DNA from: Osedax fenrisi | Taxonomy: Eukaryota > Annelida > Polychaeta > Sabellida > Siboglinidae | NCBI GenBank assembly: GCA_964019155.1 | Contig: OZ025239.1 | Location: 7,784,964 to 7,848,963, forward strand | DNA: 64,000 nt | Direction: 5' to 3' | Shown here: in pieces, positions 1-11,751 of the stretch | How positions within the stretch are numbered: the stretch's first letter is position 1 | How the letters are laid out: each line of letters starts with the position of its first letter | Made by a program: the position numbers and the translations under genes | The notes under the pieces: model-generated | Seen by the model: the letters and a program-made list of their open reading frames with translations, nothing else | Told to the model about the DNA's origin: nothing | The model's database searches: none

Positions 1-317
1 TATTTTTCACTGATTATAAATATGGAATTAGTTATTTCAGATCAGATATAGTTTTTTTTATTTCACATTGACATTTTTTGAAAAAAGTTTCTAAATTTTT
101 GAAATATATGTATACATATTACTATTTAATATAGATGCCTAAACATTATTATATACTCTATATATATTGTATTTAGTATATACTATATACTACATACTAT
201 ATATTATATACTATATACTATATATTATATTTAATATACTGTATACACTATATGATGCACTGTATATTCTATAGTATATACTATATTATATATATGTATA
301 TAATAATAAGTATATTC

Positions 318-355
<38 letters not shown>

Positions 356-1060
356 CATACATTAAAATATCCGAATGTTCCATCTACATTGTGACAAGTA
401 CCACATAGTACTGATATTCTATTTTCAATATTCCAACATGACAACTATTTCAATATCTCAAATTTATTATCTTCAGGATCGCTCTTTTACCATCGTGAAA
501 ATGATGCTTTTACCAATGCTTTACAAATACAGGTTCATTGATTTATTGCCATAATGTAAATGGAGTAGTTGTATTAATGGATCTTATGGGTCTCTAATAT
601 CTTATTACAATTTTTTTTTATTATTTTTCAAATAATTATATTAATAGATTTTATTTACGTTAGCTTACATACCTATATAATAGAACCATATTTTATGTAT
701 ATACTCAGAAAATTTCATACAGATTCATAAAATAGTTCAAAAGTTATTAACATTTAAATAAAAATCAACAAAAAAAACAGCAGAGATATATCTAATGTTT
801 TACTTGCATGTTTTCTAATTATTAAATCCCACCATTTTGAATAGGTGTATTATTAAACGTCGTATTTGAGGCACTTATGTTTAATTGTATATGATATATT
901 ATACATCATTTTAAATATAATGAATTACATTTTAATATTTTAATATAACAAAAATTTCCCTAAAAAATAAAATCCAAGATTACGCCAGCCCTTAATAATA
1001 CTAATACTCAGATTGGTTCACCGTAATAAATGAGAGTGAAGCCATAGATATATAGTAAAT
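1..1060. other. AT-rich spacer
   Basis: No gene is visible. The stretch is A+T-rich with many short TATA/ATACTATA runs at about 125-300 and a (TA)n tract at about 320-350. No long open frame or recognisable repeat end was found. Confidence 0.6.
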
Positions 1061-1062
1061 TT

Positions 1063-1135
1063 ATACGGGGGTATCCCATTACAACTTGATAGAAAATGGT
1101 TTTAAAGTTACAATATTTCCGGCAACTTGCCGTAT
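1063..1135. repeat. Partial copy of GGGGGTATCCCA foldback element
   Basis: The block starts with a GGGGGTATCCCATTACAACT-like sequence and runs into TTTCCGGCAACTTGCC. The same words occur inside the complete foldback element at 61,028-61,256, where the order is GGGGGTATCCCACTACAACT. Only one end is present, so this is a fragment. Confidence 0.5.
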
Positions 1136-1299
1136 TTTTATTAAATATTTTTCATAAATTTTCAAAGTTAAATAAAAAAAAAACTTGATCTGATCTGAAA
1201 AAACTAATTACAAATTTGAAATTAGTGTGAAAAACTAGTCAAGAATCAGTTAACATAACCCAGACTTCAGTGAATTGTTTTTCAAATGTCGTTTTTATT

Positions 1300-1660
1300 T
1301 CATATGTTCGACAATCTAATCAGATAAACTAGTTTGAAAATCATGTATGATACGACAATCTAATATTACAATCCATTTCAATTATCGAGTACGCCAAATC
1401 GAATCGAGTATGAAAATCTAGTTTGCATTCAAGTATCAAAATCTAATCCGATAAACAAATTCGACAATCAAGTACGATAATTTAATTCAATAAGAAAATC
1501 TAATCTAGTATGACAATCAGGTATACTAAGACAATCTAATTTTGAAATCATGTACAAATCAAATCAAGTATCAAAATCAAATTTGCAGTCACTTTTAAAA
1601 TATAATCCTATAAACAAATTTTATAATCTAGTACGATAAATCAAATTTGAATAATTGGCT
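1300..1660. repeat. Degenerate short tandem repeat (ACAATCTAAT-like)
   Basis: Words such as GACAATCTAAT, AAAATCTAATC and CAAGTACGATAA recur about every 20-40 bases. The array is diverged and has no clear unit length. Nothing in it looks coding. Confidence 0.45.
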
Positions 1661-2330
1661 ACAATTTAGGATGTTTCAGTTGTTTCGGAGCAGGAAATGT
1701 TGGCTCATTTAGATCACTAATAGATATATTGATATATCAATATCCTATTGGATATGAATAATTAATAAAACTTTAATATAGAGGTATTTCCCCCATTAAA
1801 ATCACGCCTGTCTATATACCAGTCTATGTACCCATCTAATAGACGCCGTATATGTCCCCTATATCCATATGTATATTATCAATTTATTATTAATATTCTG
1901 TCTATTTTTTAATTAATACATTTTTAAGTTTACAAATATTGATTTGTAAAAAATTCTTCTCACCATTCACTCCTGCTACTAAAGATATCCATGAATATCT
2001 CCATATGATACATTAATAAATTATTTTAAAATAAATATTGAATAACAGCTTATGATAAAACTAGAAGTTAAAATATGTAATTGTGAAGGATAAACTATTT
2101 GTGGTTGAATTCACCCCTTCCTCCTGGTTACAACACCACTAGGATATAATACTAATATACTAAATCAGATACTCTTTGCTTAGAGTGTTGTTTGTAGTGC
2201 ACATATCATTAACTAAATAAGTCGTAAATTTATACTAAACTAATAACGACGTTACCGACTAGTTACGGGGCGTGGTATATTCCAGAAGACTTACTAACCA
2301 CATACAATAGTCTATATACATAGGAACCTA

Positions 2331-2749
2331 CCCAGCAAACACATTAGAGGCAATTAGCTCTATTTAGACTCTAAGGATGTTAACAACGAGACTCTATTTT
2401 GACTCTAATTTGGCTTCTATTTTGACTCTATTTAGCTTATATTTGTATTAAAATCAATTGATTTTAAACTCCATTTAGTGTATATTTAGCTTATATTTTG
2501 ATTGTATAGTATACAATGTATACTCTATTTAGCTTATATGTAGACTCTATTTTAACTCTATTTAGACCATACTATTTTTTCCTCTATTTAGACTCTATTT
2601 TGACTATACTGTTATTTTTAACATTTATCTGAAGTAAAATTCAAATTAATTTCCTCTATTTTAACTCTATTTAGACCATAATATTTTTTCTCTCTATTTA
2701 GACTCTTTTCATTTTTTTGACTCTATTTAGACTCTGTGTGTTTTCTGGG
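2331..2749. mobile_element. 419-bp foldback element with CCCAG ends and TA target site
   Basis: The left end reads TA-CCCAGCAAACACA and the right end TGTGTTTTCTGGG-TA, an imperfect terminal inverted repeat of about 13 bases flanked by TA on both sides. The interior is an irregular tandem array of GACTCTATTT and TAGCTTATAT words. It has no coding capacity, so it would be a non-autonomous element moved in trans. The ends resemble those of the element at 29,938-30,910, which suggests one family. Confidence 0.65.
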
Positions 2750-2755
2750 TACTAT

Positions 2756-2860
2756 TGATGTAAATGATGCCGATCGTTTTGATGGCTAGCCGAGTTGATA
2801 CTTTAGCTAACTGAGACTGAGACTGCATCGATGCTTTATATGTGAGCATCATTTACATCA
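2756..2860. repeat. Hairpin with 15-bp perfect arms
   Basis: TGATGTAAATGATGC at 2756-2770 is matched exactly by its reverse complement at 2846-2860, with a 75-base loop. It lies a few bases right of the 2331-2749 element and may be a small foldback element or a remnant of one. Confidence 0.5.
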
Positions 2861-2861
2861 C

Positions 2862-5655
2862 TACTATATACATACATTCCTACTACCTATAGTATATTTA
2901 AATAATACATACACTAGTATGTTAGTCACAATTTACATCAAAGGAATTAGAGATTTCGAAATTTCATTATTAATACAGTATTAATACAATACACTGTACT
3001 AAACCAGTAACATATATGTTACTATATTTATTGGCTATAGGATATACCTATATGGATATATGTATTACTAATTGTCAGACTTTCGGAATATGGTAAGACC
3101 TCCTATAACCTCGTTATTGAATATAGTCACGCTTTCGATAGCAGAAAATAAATTAAACACAATAGGTACACACTGTGTAATACATGTTAATTATTCAAAC
3201 AATATTATATTGTTTGAATATAAAAAATGTAATTTCTATAAAAAATCGACGGTTACGAATAAATAGGTTAATTAACTACATTGTTAATATGATAATATTG
3301 TGTTTATAAAGGGTTCATGGTATGTAGTTAGTTTACGATATCGTGTTACTTAATTCTTTTGTATTCTATAATAATATTCTAATAAATATTAAATAAAAAT
3401 GAATATAATTTTTAACCATAGCAATTTAGCTCCATATCTATATTTTTTATGTTAATCTAATTGTAACCGTATTTTAATATTATTTTAAATATTAATATTA
3501 AAATAGATCTCCTATCAATGGTAAATCTGTTATCATTGTTTATTTATGTTATTTTTGTAATGGCGTCTACAATGAAGTGGTTGTTATTGAAAGCATAGAA
3601 ATGTTAATTATTACAATCTAGAATTACATCAATTTAATATATAAGTATTATTATTAATAATTAAATAGAAATATATAAATAATATCAATAATTGATATAA
3701 TAATATATATGTAAAGTACAAATAGACATAGACCTATTAATATTATAATTACGAACTTCACAAATAAATTATAATTTAATTTTTCATTATAATTTAGATA
3801 TTTTTTATTATAAATATAATTTTTACAACCGACTAATTGTAATAATGTCTACTTTAAATGTAGTGATAGCTTGCCGATATAAAATACCGGATCAAAAGAT
3901 TATATATTTCAAGAAATTGCGTGTGAATAATTCATGAATAAGGTTCATTTATATAAATAAATATTATATTCATATAATAAACGTACACAGTATACTAAAA
4001 ATTATTAATGCCCAAAATAATTTTTAATGTTAGTATTTTAAATTATTTGTAGGATTATTTAAATTTATTTGTATCCTATCATAGGACCTATGCGAAGTAG
4101 CAACACAAAATTATAACATTGATAATTGTGAGGCGTGCACCTTGTTGAAAGTAATCAATAAGTTTAATATTAGTCAGCCAATGTTAAATAACACATTATG
4201 TAACAGAACCTAATTACAAATAATTATAATAATTTTTTTAATTATCCTATTGGCTGCGATAATTCCTCGATGTTTAACATGTATTGAATACAAAATTTAT
4301 TATGGGAATTTACAAAATGATAAAAGTGACTTTTAATATTTTGTTTAAAATACATTTTTAATATCAAATAGAATTAATGTGATAATTACAGAAAATAAGA
4401 AAAATAAAATTGTTTTTTCCCCTTTATTAGTATATAAAGAATATAAAAGTTACTATTAAAAAAGGTATATTAAATTTATTAAAATGTAATATTTATAACA
4501 CTTTACTCTATTTTTTAGTACAAAATACAATATATTTAAAAACATTATATTTTCACTTGTGATATTTTTTAGAAAAATGTATCATATCTAATAGAGTTAG
4601 GGGTAAATATATTAAAGAATGATGGTGTGACAACTTTTTTCATATATTTACATATATCTACGTTATAAATTATATTTCTATAATTATATAATTATAGTAT
4701 TAAATTAATACTATTAATACTTTTCAATGTAATATTTTAATATTTTTGGTAGTCGATGATCGATTCATCAATATTCATTCAAAGCGAACAATTTTTTTAT
4801 ATGTCTTATAATATCAAAACTTAACCTAAACTCACTTTTCCAGAAATTTTTTTACCGAATGATCACAGCGTGCATTTCAAACTATTACATATCAGTACAT
4901 TGGGAAATATATTTATCAATATGAATGCATTAATATTCACAATATCATATATGTATATTACCTTTATCCAATACTATTACATAACATCGTAACGGTAAAG
5001 ATGACTCTAATTGAATGTAATAGTGTATAGATAACAACTTTACATAAGTACTTTATACCCACCTTCAATTTATTAATTTTATACTTTTTGTTGCTAATTC
5101 GCGGATCCCTCTCTTAAATTGAGTACGTACTAACTATAATTTAAATTAATAACAACATAAACAGTGTTTCAACAAATTAATACTTCATGTTAAACTATAG
5201 TTATTTACAAAATATTTTATTATTATTTTGATACCATTAGCGTCCTCTAATTATAATGTATTATATTATTGTTTACAAATTGTTATCCAAAGTTGAGATA
5301 CAATACAATATATATTTATGTAGAAATAATAAATTAATCATTATTTTTATCAAGGAAGATGGATTATCTATTCGTTAAAGATGAATACAAGTATACTATT
5401 ACTGTTAGTAGATTATAAATGATGTAATTGTACAATATTATCGCTAGATTTAATTTTTGTTGTTGATTACAGATTTTTATGAAAGTCATGGATAACAAAT
5501 TGATCACATAGTGATAACAAATTTGTATACAAATTGGGAAAATGAATATGAAATTGACAATGTTTGTATGATTTTATTTAAATTAAAACTAATTAATGTA
5601 TTTATAATATTATAACGTTTGTTTATAAGTATTCTAACATTAATAAATAATTGTA
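2862..5655. other. AT-rich spacer
   Basis: About 2.8 kb with no supported gene. The 64-codon open frame at 3072-3266 starts at a non-ATG codon, matches nothing I recognise and is no longer than expected by chance. No repeat ends were found. Confidence 0.5.
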
Positions 5656-5674
5656 AATGTAAGCTATTAATAAG

Positions 5675-5716
<42 letters not shown>

Positions 5717-5720
<4 letters not shown>

Positions 5721-6016
5721 CCTGTGTGGCTCAGTGGTTAAGGCGTCAGACACACAAGCAGTAGGACACGGGTTCGACCCTTGTCCGGACCATTAATTAA
5801 TTTTATAAAATGGGTCTTAAAATATTATTTAGAAGTGATCTTATATAATTGTGTATAAATAAATGATCGGCTCTCGTTAAAACCATGGATGCCTTAACAT
5901 GATAGCGGCTTCGAAGGGACATTAGAGCCATATATGGTTATAAGTGAAAACTTCATCTAAGTTCCTGGATGGGATGAAAGGACTCCACCAAATAACAATA
6001 ACAATAACAATAACAA
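5717..6016 (+). mobile_element. tRNA-derived SINE, full-length copy
   Basis: The head carries both RNA polymerase III internal promoter boxes: A box TGGCTCAGTGG at 5727-5737 and B box GGTTCGACCC at 5771-5780, ending in CGGACCA as in a tRNA. A body of about 190 bases follows and shares long words with the copies at 26,283 and 44,983, such as GGCTCTCGTTAAAACCATGG and GATGCCTTAACATGA. It ends TGAAAGGACTCCACC followed by an (AATAAC)n tail. A (TA)n tract of about 50 bases abuts the 5' end. I do not assign the parent tRNA because the anticodon arm is degraded. Confidence 0.85.
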
Positions 6017-6026
6017 TATATATATA

Positions 6027-6385
6027 CAGAGATGGGCAAATTTCAAAAAAAATCTATATTAGATACTGATAAAATATTTTGGATAATTTATATAATAGAT
6101 ACTGCTACTGATATTTTTAGAAACTTTATAATAGATACTGATACCGATACAGGTATTTAGATATTTTTTATAAAATAAATTATAAATACATTTATATTTA
6201 TTATATATCAATTATAGACATTTTAAATTTATTTTATTATAAAAGTATTATAGTAAATTATACTAAATTCATTTAGATCAAATAATTAAGCATAGCAAAG
6301 TATAAATATATAGGATAAACCTACAATATAAACGAAATAATAATAATATAATGAATATAAAATAATAATAATAATATAATACAAA
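6027..6385. other. AT-rich 3' flank of hAT fragment
   Basis: This begins CAGAGATGGGCAAATTTC, a typical hAT terminus, and contains AGATACTGATACCGATAC-like words known from subterminal regions of hAT elements. It is probably the 3' end of the element that encodes the minus-strand transposase next to it. Confidence 0.5.
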
Positions 6386-7099
6386 TTAAAATAAATGAGA
6401 ATTGGATTTTAATATTACCAGATTGCTAAAATTTAAATCTGTCAAACGACCTCTTTTCGGGTTATTGATTTGCCCAGCATATGAAAAAAGCCTCTCTATA
6501 GGTGCAGAAGAAGGCAATGGTGTATTAAATTTAATAGATATTTGTTTAATTAAATCATTACTATGAATTTGTTCTATGCTGTTATTATCCGATTTTAGAA
6601 ATAAATCAAGTGGATTTTCTTTATAAATATTTGCAAATTGAAAAAAATTGTTCTTGTCATCAATATCTTCAATGTTATCTTCATTGACTGTATGTTTATC
6701 TATAGAAAGTAATGCTTTATTTAGCAAACCTTTAACTTTTAAATGAATATGTTCGTTATTAAATTCTTTTTTAATTGTTATCCATTTCAATTTAAAATAT
6801 GGATGGATAGACGTTGCAAAATCAGCACCTACTAAATTTAAAATTGAATAAAATCTCTTCGTAAGACCATCATCGATCACTTTTACCAAAGGTTTAAATA
6901 ATTCTATATTCGTATTATGATAACGTTTTTCTACATACTTTTCGATGGCAAATAATGTTGGAAGTAAAACACCATAATATATACCGAATTCACCTTGCAG
7001 TTTATCTAAATCCACAGCAATGGGTTCGACGCACATTAAATATTCTTCTAAAAATAATATATCATTTATATTAAATAGAGGTAATTTTAGCTCCATCAT
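6386..7099 (-). pseudogene. hAT-family transposase, C-terminal fragment
   Basis: The 237-codon frame ends with the hAT C-terminal dimerisation block: residues about 195-232 include PLPSSAPIERLFSYAGQI, then KRGRLTDLNFSNLVILKSN. This helix mediates dimerisation of hAT transposases and of host proteins derived from them. Full proteins are about 550-700 residues. The BED zinc finger and most of the catalytic domain are missing, and upstream the frame meets a stop within about 20 bases of the first Met. The hAT-like terminus at 6027 lies just past its stop codon, as expected. I read it as a dead 5'-truncated copy. Confidence 0.8.
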
Positions 7100-8044
7100 G
7101 AATTTTGGTAATTTACTATTATTTCCTCAAATTTAAATTATAAGCCAGTAAAAACTAGTATGAAATTTTTAATTAAAATTATCACAATATTATTTGTTTA
7201 CATTATCTCATTTATATATTATGTAATAATTTATTAAGTACATTTTTTTAATAGTGCTACTAGAATTATACTAATACTAATATTATTATTTCAGTATATT
7301 TGATAATTAACTTATTGTATATAATACAACTTTGTGTTAGTGATAATATTATTTTTTATTACCTAGAAAATACATGTAAAACTTTAGAAGTTATATATCT
7401 CATAAAATATTATTCCATTTTTTTTAGAAATCTTTCCCAAAATATTTGATGAATCTTTATAAAATTGTCTGTGTATATATATATAGTAAATATATTTCAA
7501 GTAAATAAACTGTAAGGTATAATTATATTACAAAATAACGCACAATAAATCTATTTTATTATTTATTATAGACAAAATTATTACGAAGTACCGTAATATA
7601 TATGACTATTAACTACATAGTAAAAAAATGACATATTCTTTGATCAATCAACAGTCATCATCTTTTCAGTCGTCTCTATTTTTCATGTAAATTCTGTGTA
7701 AGTTATACCGGATCTAAGTTGTATTCTAATTATGATTATTTAAAATATGATTTTGTATTTTATTATAATATCTATTTTTAATAATATATATTAATAATTT
7801 TTAATTATTTATAGATATGAATTATGACAATATGAAGACTTACAGAATACCAGTATATTGATTGAAGAATACAAGTTGGTGTTATTAATTATTTTAAATG
7901 AATTAAATAAATAATATTTATATATATAATATTAATTTTATTAATTATTAAGTAAAATGTATTACTTTAATGCAATAAAATAAATTCAATATATTTAATA
8001 TATTAATTATTAATTATTAGATTATATAAATGAATATTTTTATT
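7100..8044. other. AT-rich spacer, possible decayed hAT interior
   Basis: No open frame or repeat end is visible. It may contain the decayed upstream part of the hAT element, but no transposase motifs could be read. Confidence 0.4.
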
Positions 8045-10043
8045 CAATGGTGGTTTCGGTTTTTTCAATTGGGTTTTTCAACCTTGGTTTTTCCGGGTTA
8101 ATATTGTTTTTTCAATTATAAAAACCAATTCACTCATAATAGGTGAAGAAAGGGTAATTTATCCGATTCTAATATCTCATAAACTATTAATGATACCAAA
8201 AAAAAAGATACAATTTATAGTATTTCATAATACCATTAAGAATAGTTAAAATTTATTTTAATAAATAATCAAAAATTATTAGTATTAATGATTTATAAAA
8301 ATGCGGAATTTTTACAATATATCTGCATGTCATTTAAATACATGTTGGATTGTGATATTTTTTTCACCCAAATAAAATTTATATGTTCTTGATTCCACAT
8401 GTTAATATCTAAATTATATATCAATTTGATACAAAGATATTTCTGAAATAACAACGTACTTCAAACGGGTAATTTAGCTGATGCAAGTCGGGTAAATTTG
8501 CCGATCATTAACCAATCAGATATCAGATAGAAAAATTATAGAATTGATATACAAATTGATGGCTAACCATATTTATGACTTTTACCATGTCTACACTACC
8601 TCATCTCTGGTATATCATATTGTTAGACATATTTGATTTGATAGTATACAATTATTAATAAATATAATAAAGTGCGTAATACGGAGTTCAATAAATAAGT
8701 AATATAATGTTGCAATAATTTTGGAAATATAATCTAATTTGGTGGTAATATTAAGTACGCGCTTAATTATTCATCATTTTATTCAAGAAATTTAATTTAT
8801 ATATTTTATAACATAATTTCACCTATCGAGTAATCTTGTACTATCGGCCAAATTACCTGACTTTGCTGTTTTTTATGCATATTTATATAGTTTATTAATA
8901 TCCATTTTATTCGAAAAATATTTAAAAATATAAATAATTAAAATATACATATCGTAAATTAATATAATATTAGTTACACAGTATATGGTGGTTATTTAAA
9001 AATATTTAAATTTGTATTTAGGGCACATATAGTAACACACATACAAAATCTGCCAAATTACCCTTCCTTCCCCATATCACAATAGTAACTCATACATATT
9101 ATAATAATTCACTATGCAATTGTATATAATGTTTATACATTATATATTATAATACCTATTAAAATATGTATATTTTAAATAGAAATATTTATTAATTTTG
9201 TATATTTGTATTTTTATTATATTTTTTTATATAAATTAATATTTTGTATATTTATTAACCATAATTTTACTAATTCTTGCAATTTTCATATTATAAGCAT
9301 AGTATATTAGATATATTAACTAATATTAATATATTGATATATTACCTATTTTTAGAAAAACTGTTTTTATCAGTAAAAATCATTTTTCTCTATGTAAATT
9401 TATGGTAAAAACTGGTAAAAAACCGTCAATAACCAATACTATATTTATTAATTTTTATAATTATTATATTTAGATCTAACGTAATATTTATTTATTTAAA
9501 TATATATAAAATATATGAAAAAGAAAAATTGTATTGTATATTTATTAATAATTTGATAATAAAATTATAAACTAAATAAAAATTATTAAATTTCCATATA
9601 CCATAACATAGATATTAATTTTCAGAAAAACAAAGTTTGAAACTTTATTAATGCTTACATATTTAGATATTAGTAATCCAAATGTATAAAATATATTCTC
9701 AATTGATACCCATGAAGCTGTTATCAATGATATTATTAAATTCTTAACATTTTAATTTATTTTTTGAGCTTTTCCACCAATTTACCAGATTAATTTTGTG
9801 TCAAATTACATAACTTGTTCATTATTAAAATATGAAGGCTTAATGGTTCAGCTTTAGCCTGAATAAGTATTAAAACATTAATTTATTCTTTCATTAATGA
9901 CTACTATTTATATATAATTCAAAAAGTTATTTTCTAAAAACTAAATTAACCGAAAAAACAATATTAACTGAAAAACCAAGTATAAACCGAAATAACCGGG
10001 TTAATTGGGTTTTTAGAAAAAACAGAAAAAACCAACAACCCTG
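8045..10043. mobile_element. Non-autonomous element with long inverted ends, CAGGGTTG-type
   Basis: The right end, read in reverse, begins CAGGGTTGTTGG and continues with GGTTTTT/CGGTT words. The left end at 8045-8120 reads CAATGGTGGTTTCGGTTTTT and shares TTAATATTGTTTTTTC with the right end. The arms are about 80 bases and diverged. CAGGGTTG is a typical hAT terminus. No target duplication is preserved and there is no coding sequence. A second element is nested inside. Confidence 0.6.
8141..9075. mobile_element. Nested foldback element with GAAAGGGTAATTT ends
   Basis: The left end reads GTGAAGAAAGGGTAATTT and the right end, reverse-complemented, GGGGAAGGAAGGGTAATTT. Internal words such as GGGTAATTTAGC and GGCCAAATTACC echo the ends. 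It lies wholly inside the 8045-10,043 element, so it inserted later or was captured. No coding capacity. Confidence 0.55.
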
Positions 10044-10604
10044 GTCCATACAGTTCTAAAATCAAGAGTACTCAAAAATATTAATCAGAATAATTATTTA
10101 ATTTATTTTAAAATTCTTTATTTACTATTTTATTCCCATATAAAATGTTATATAGTGATTAATATTTTTGAATATTGTCTTTAGTTTAAAAAGTGTACTA
10201 TTATGGGTCTATAACATTTACATAATATTATAATATATTATATTATAATAATATTATAAATATATTTATATATTTTTTTAAATATTATTTTAACAAACAG
10301 GTATTATTGAAATATTCTAATAATTAATGTCAGATAAATATGTTTCGTTTTTTAAAATATTCAATATGCAATATTTATGTTTTAATGAATCAGGTTTTTA
10401 ACTACAGTTCATATCATTTAATGCTCAAATATCATTTACCAATTTTATTAATTAATAATTTACCAAAGTAGAATTCTTAATATATATATACAAATATGTT
10501 TAATATGGTTCACAATATATAACTATAATATGCTTATATTTAAAACACATATTTATCGAAAATAATAGCAATTAACAAAAATTCAATAGTAAATTAAAAG
10601 TTTA
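10044..10604. other. AT-rich spacer
   Basis: I see no gene, inverted end or tandem array here. Confidence 0.5.
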
Positions 10605-11115
10605 ATTCAAGGCAAAATGATAACATTGAGTTTTCACAGCTTAATTGAACTTAATTAAATATATTGTCGCCATTTTTTATGCTCATCATGGATTGTATAC
10701 TCATTTATACTAAAAATGTTGAAATATAGGCATAAGAATGGGTTATTATATATATATATATATGTACTTATATATATTTTATAAGTCAACATATTGGTTA
10801 TATTTGTTTAATGATTATAATCACATTAAAAGTCCTTATGTAAATATCGTAATGTATTAAATATACATTAATCAGGATAATTAGTACATTAATACATGAA
10901 TTTTAGACAGTATACATGCGCATTTATTAAAAGTATTACAAATATAATTATATAAATACAAATAATAGAAATATCACTTAAATAAGTAATCGATTAATTT
11001 TAATTATAATATAGTCGATTATATATTTAAATATAATTTATTGTGGTATACTTTTTAAAAAACATTCATTAAAAAAATATATATATATTTATAGAAATTT
11101 GATGTTGACGTTATT
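10605..11115. repeat. Diverged relative of the 2.74-kb tandem unit
   Basis: The block shares word order with 18,515-18,920 and its duplicates: a TGATAACATTGAGTTTTCAC-like segment, ATTATCGG/ATTGTCGCC followed by ATGCTCA, then the run TATATATTTATAGAAATTTG and ATGTTGACGTTA. It is much more diverged than the tandem units are from each other, so it is an older member of the family. Confidence 0.6.
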
Positions 11116-11166
11116 CTCTAGTTTGCCAACCGTCCCATTAAATATATCTTCATATTCATTGATTAT
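11094..11166 (-). pseudogene. Older gypsy-type relic, downstream piece
   Basis: On the minus strand this short stretch is an open reading in the same frame as the relic at 16,168-16,855 once the intervening element and one TTAT duplication are removed. Its composition (NEYEDIF, then GKLE) matches the protease-to-RT linker of Ty3/gypsy polyproteins. The frame ends at a TAA near 11,094. It is separated from its other half by the inserted gypsy element. Confidence 0.65.
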
Positions 11167-11729
11167 TGTTGTATATCTGTGTGTGTACTGCTAATGGATA
11201 TGAGTATATAGATATGTATGTATGGATAATACCAGGTTCAAGGTTAAGGTTTATTAGTTATGCAGAAACGGGGATATGGGAGATAGTGGATCAAGGAGTG
11301 TGGTGTGCTGACTGCCGAGTGTAGAAACCCGGGAGTTCTTATAGGGAGCGTGGAACGCACGCCTATACGATTAATACCATATTAGGGAGTTATCGAGGAA
11401 TGCGCGCGACTTCGATTGCGTAATATCGCGCGCGCTCACATTCCCGATAAGCGTGTGTTTGACAATAACAACTCATGGAATTAACCCAGCGTGGTACTTC
11501 GCATGTGTCTATATATGGGCACAAAATATACATGGGAATATAGATATATACGAGTATGCAATACTGCGTAGTATAACGTGATATGAATATATATATGATA
11601 TAGGGGTATATGCATATATATGTATGTGTGTATATATGTATATATATATATATATATATAGATATATATATATATAATTGTGTATGCATGTATACAGACA
11701 ACGTATATGCATAGGCAATATATATAACA
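11167..11729 (-). repeat. 3' LTR of the gypsy element
   Basis: 563 bases, ends TGTT...AACA, with a long (TA)n and TATG stretch at about 11,580-11,700. Compared with the other LTR I see only a T/C difference near 11,218 and a G/A difference near 11,349. The short tyrosine/isoleucine-rich open frames inside it are microsatellite translations, not genes. Confidence 0.92.
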
Positions 11730-11742
11730 TCCCTCTTTGTTT
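11730..11742 (-). promoter_or_regulatory. Polypurine tract
   Basis: Read on the minus strand, AAACAAAGAGGGA lies directly before the TGTT start of the 3' LTR. This is the place and composition expected for the plus-strand DNA primer of an LTR retrotransposon. The pol stop codon is only about ten bases upstream. Confidence 0.75.
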
Positions 11743-11751
11743 AAACAAAAC

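Noticed and set aside
5720..5792. Functional tRNA gene
   Set aside because: A and B boxes are present, but the anticodon arm does not fold normally and the sequence continues into a repeated SINE body; the inverted copy at 45,200-45,277 is the same.
6027..8609. hAT element bounded by CAGAGATG at 6027 and CATCTCTG at 8601-8609
   Set aside because: Only eight bases match, the next bases do not pair, no 8-bp duplication flanks the pair, and the right end would fall inside two other nested elements.
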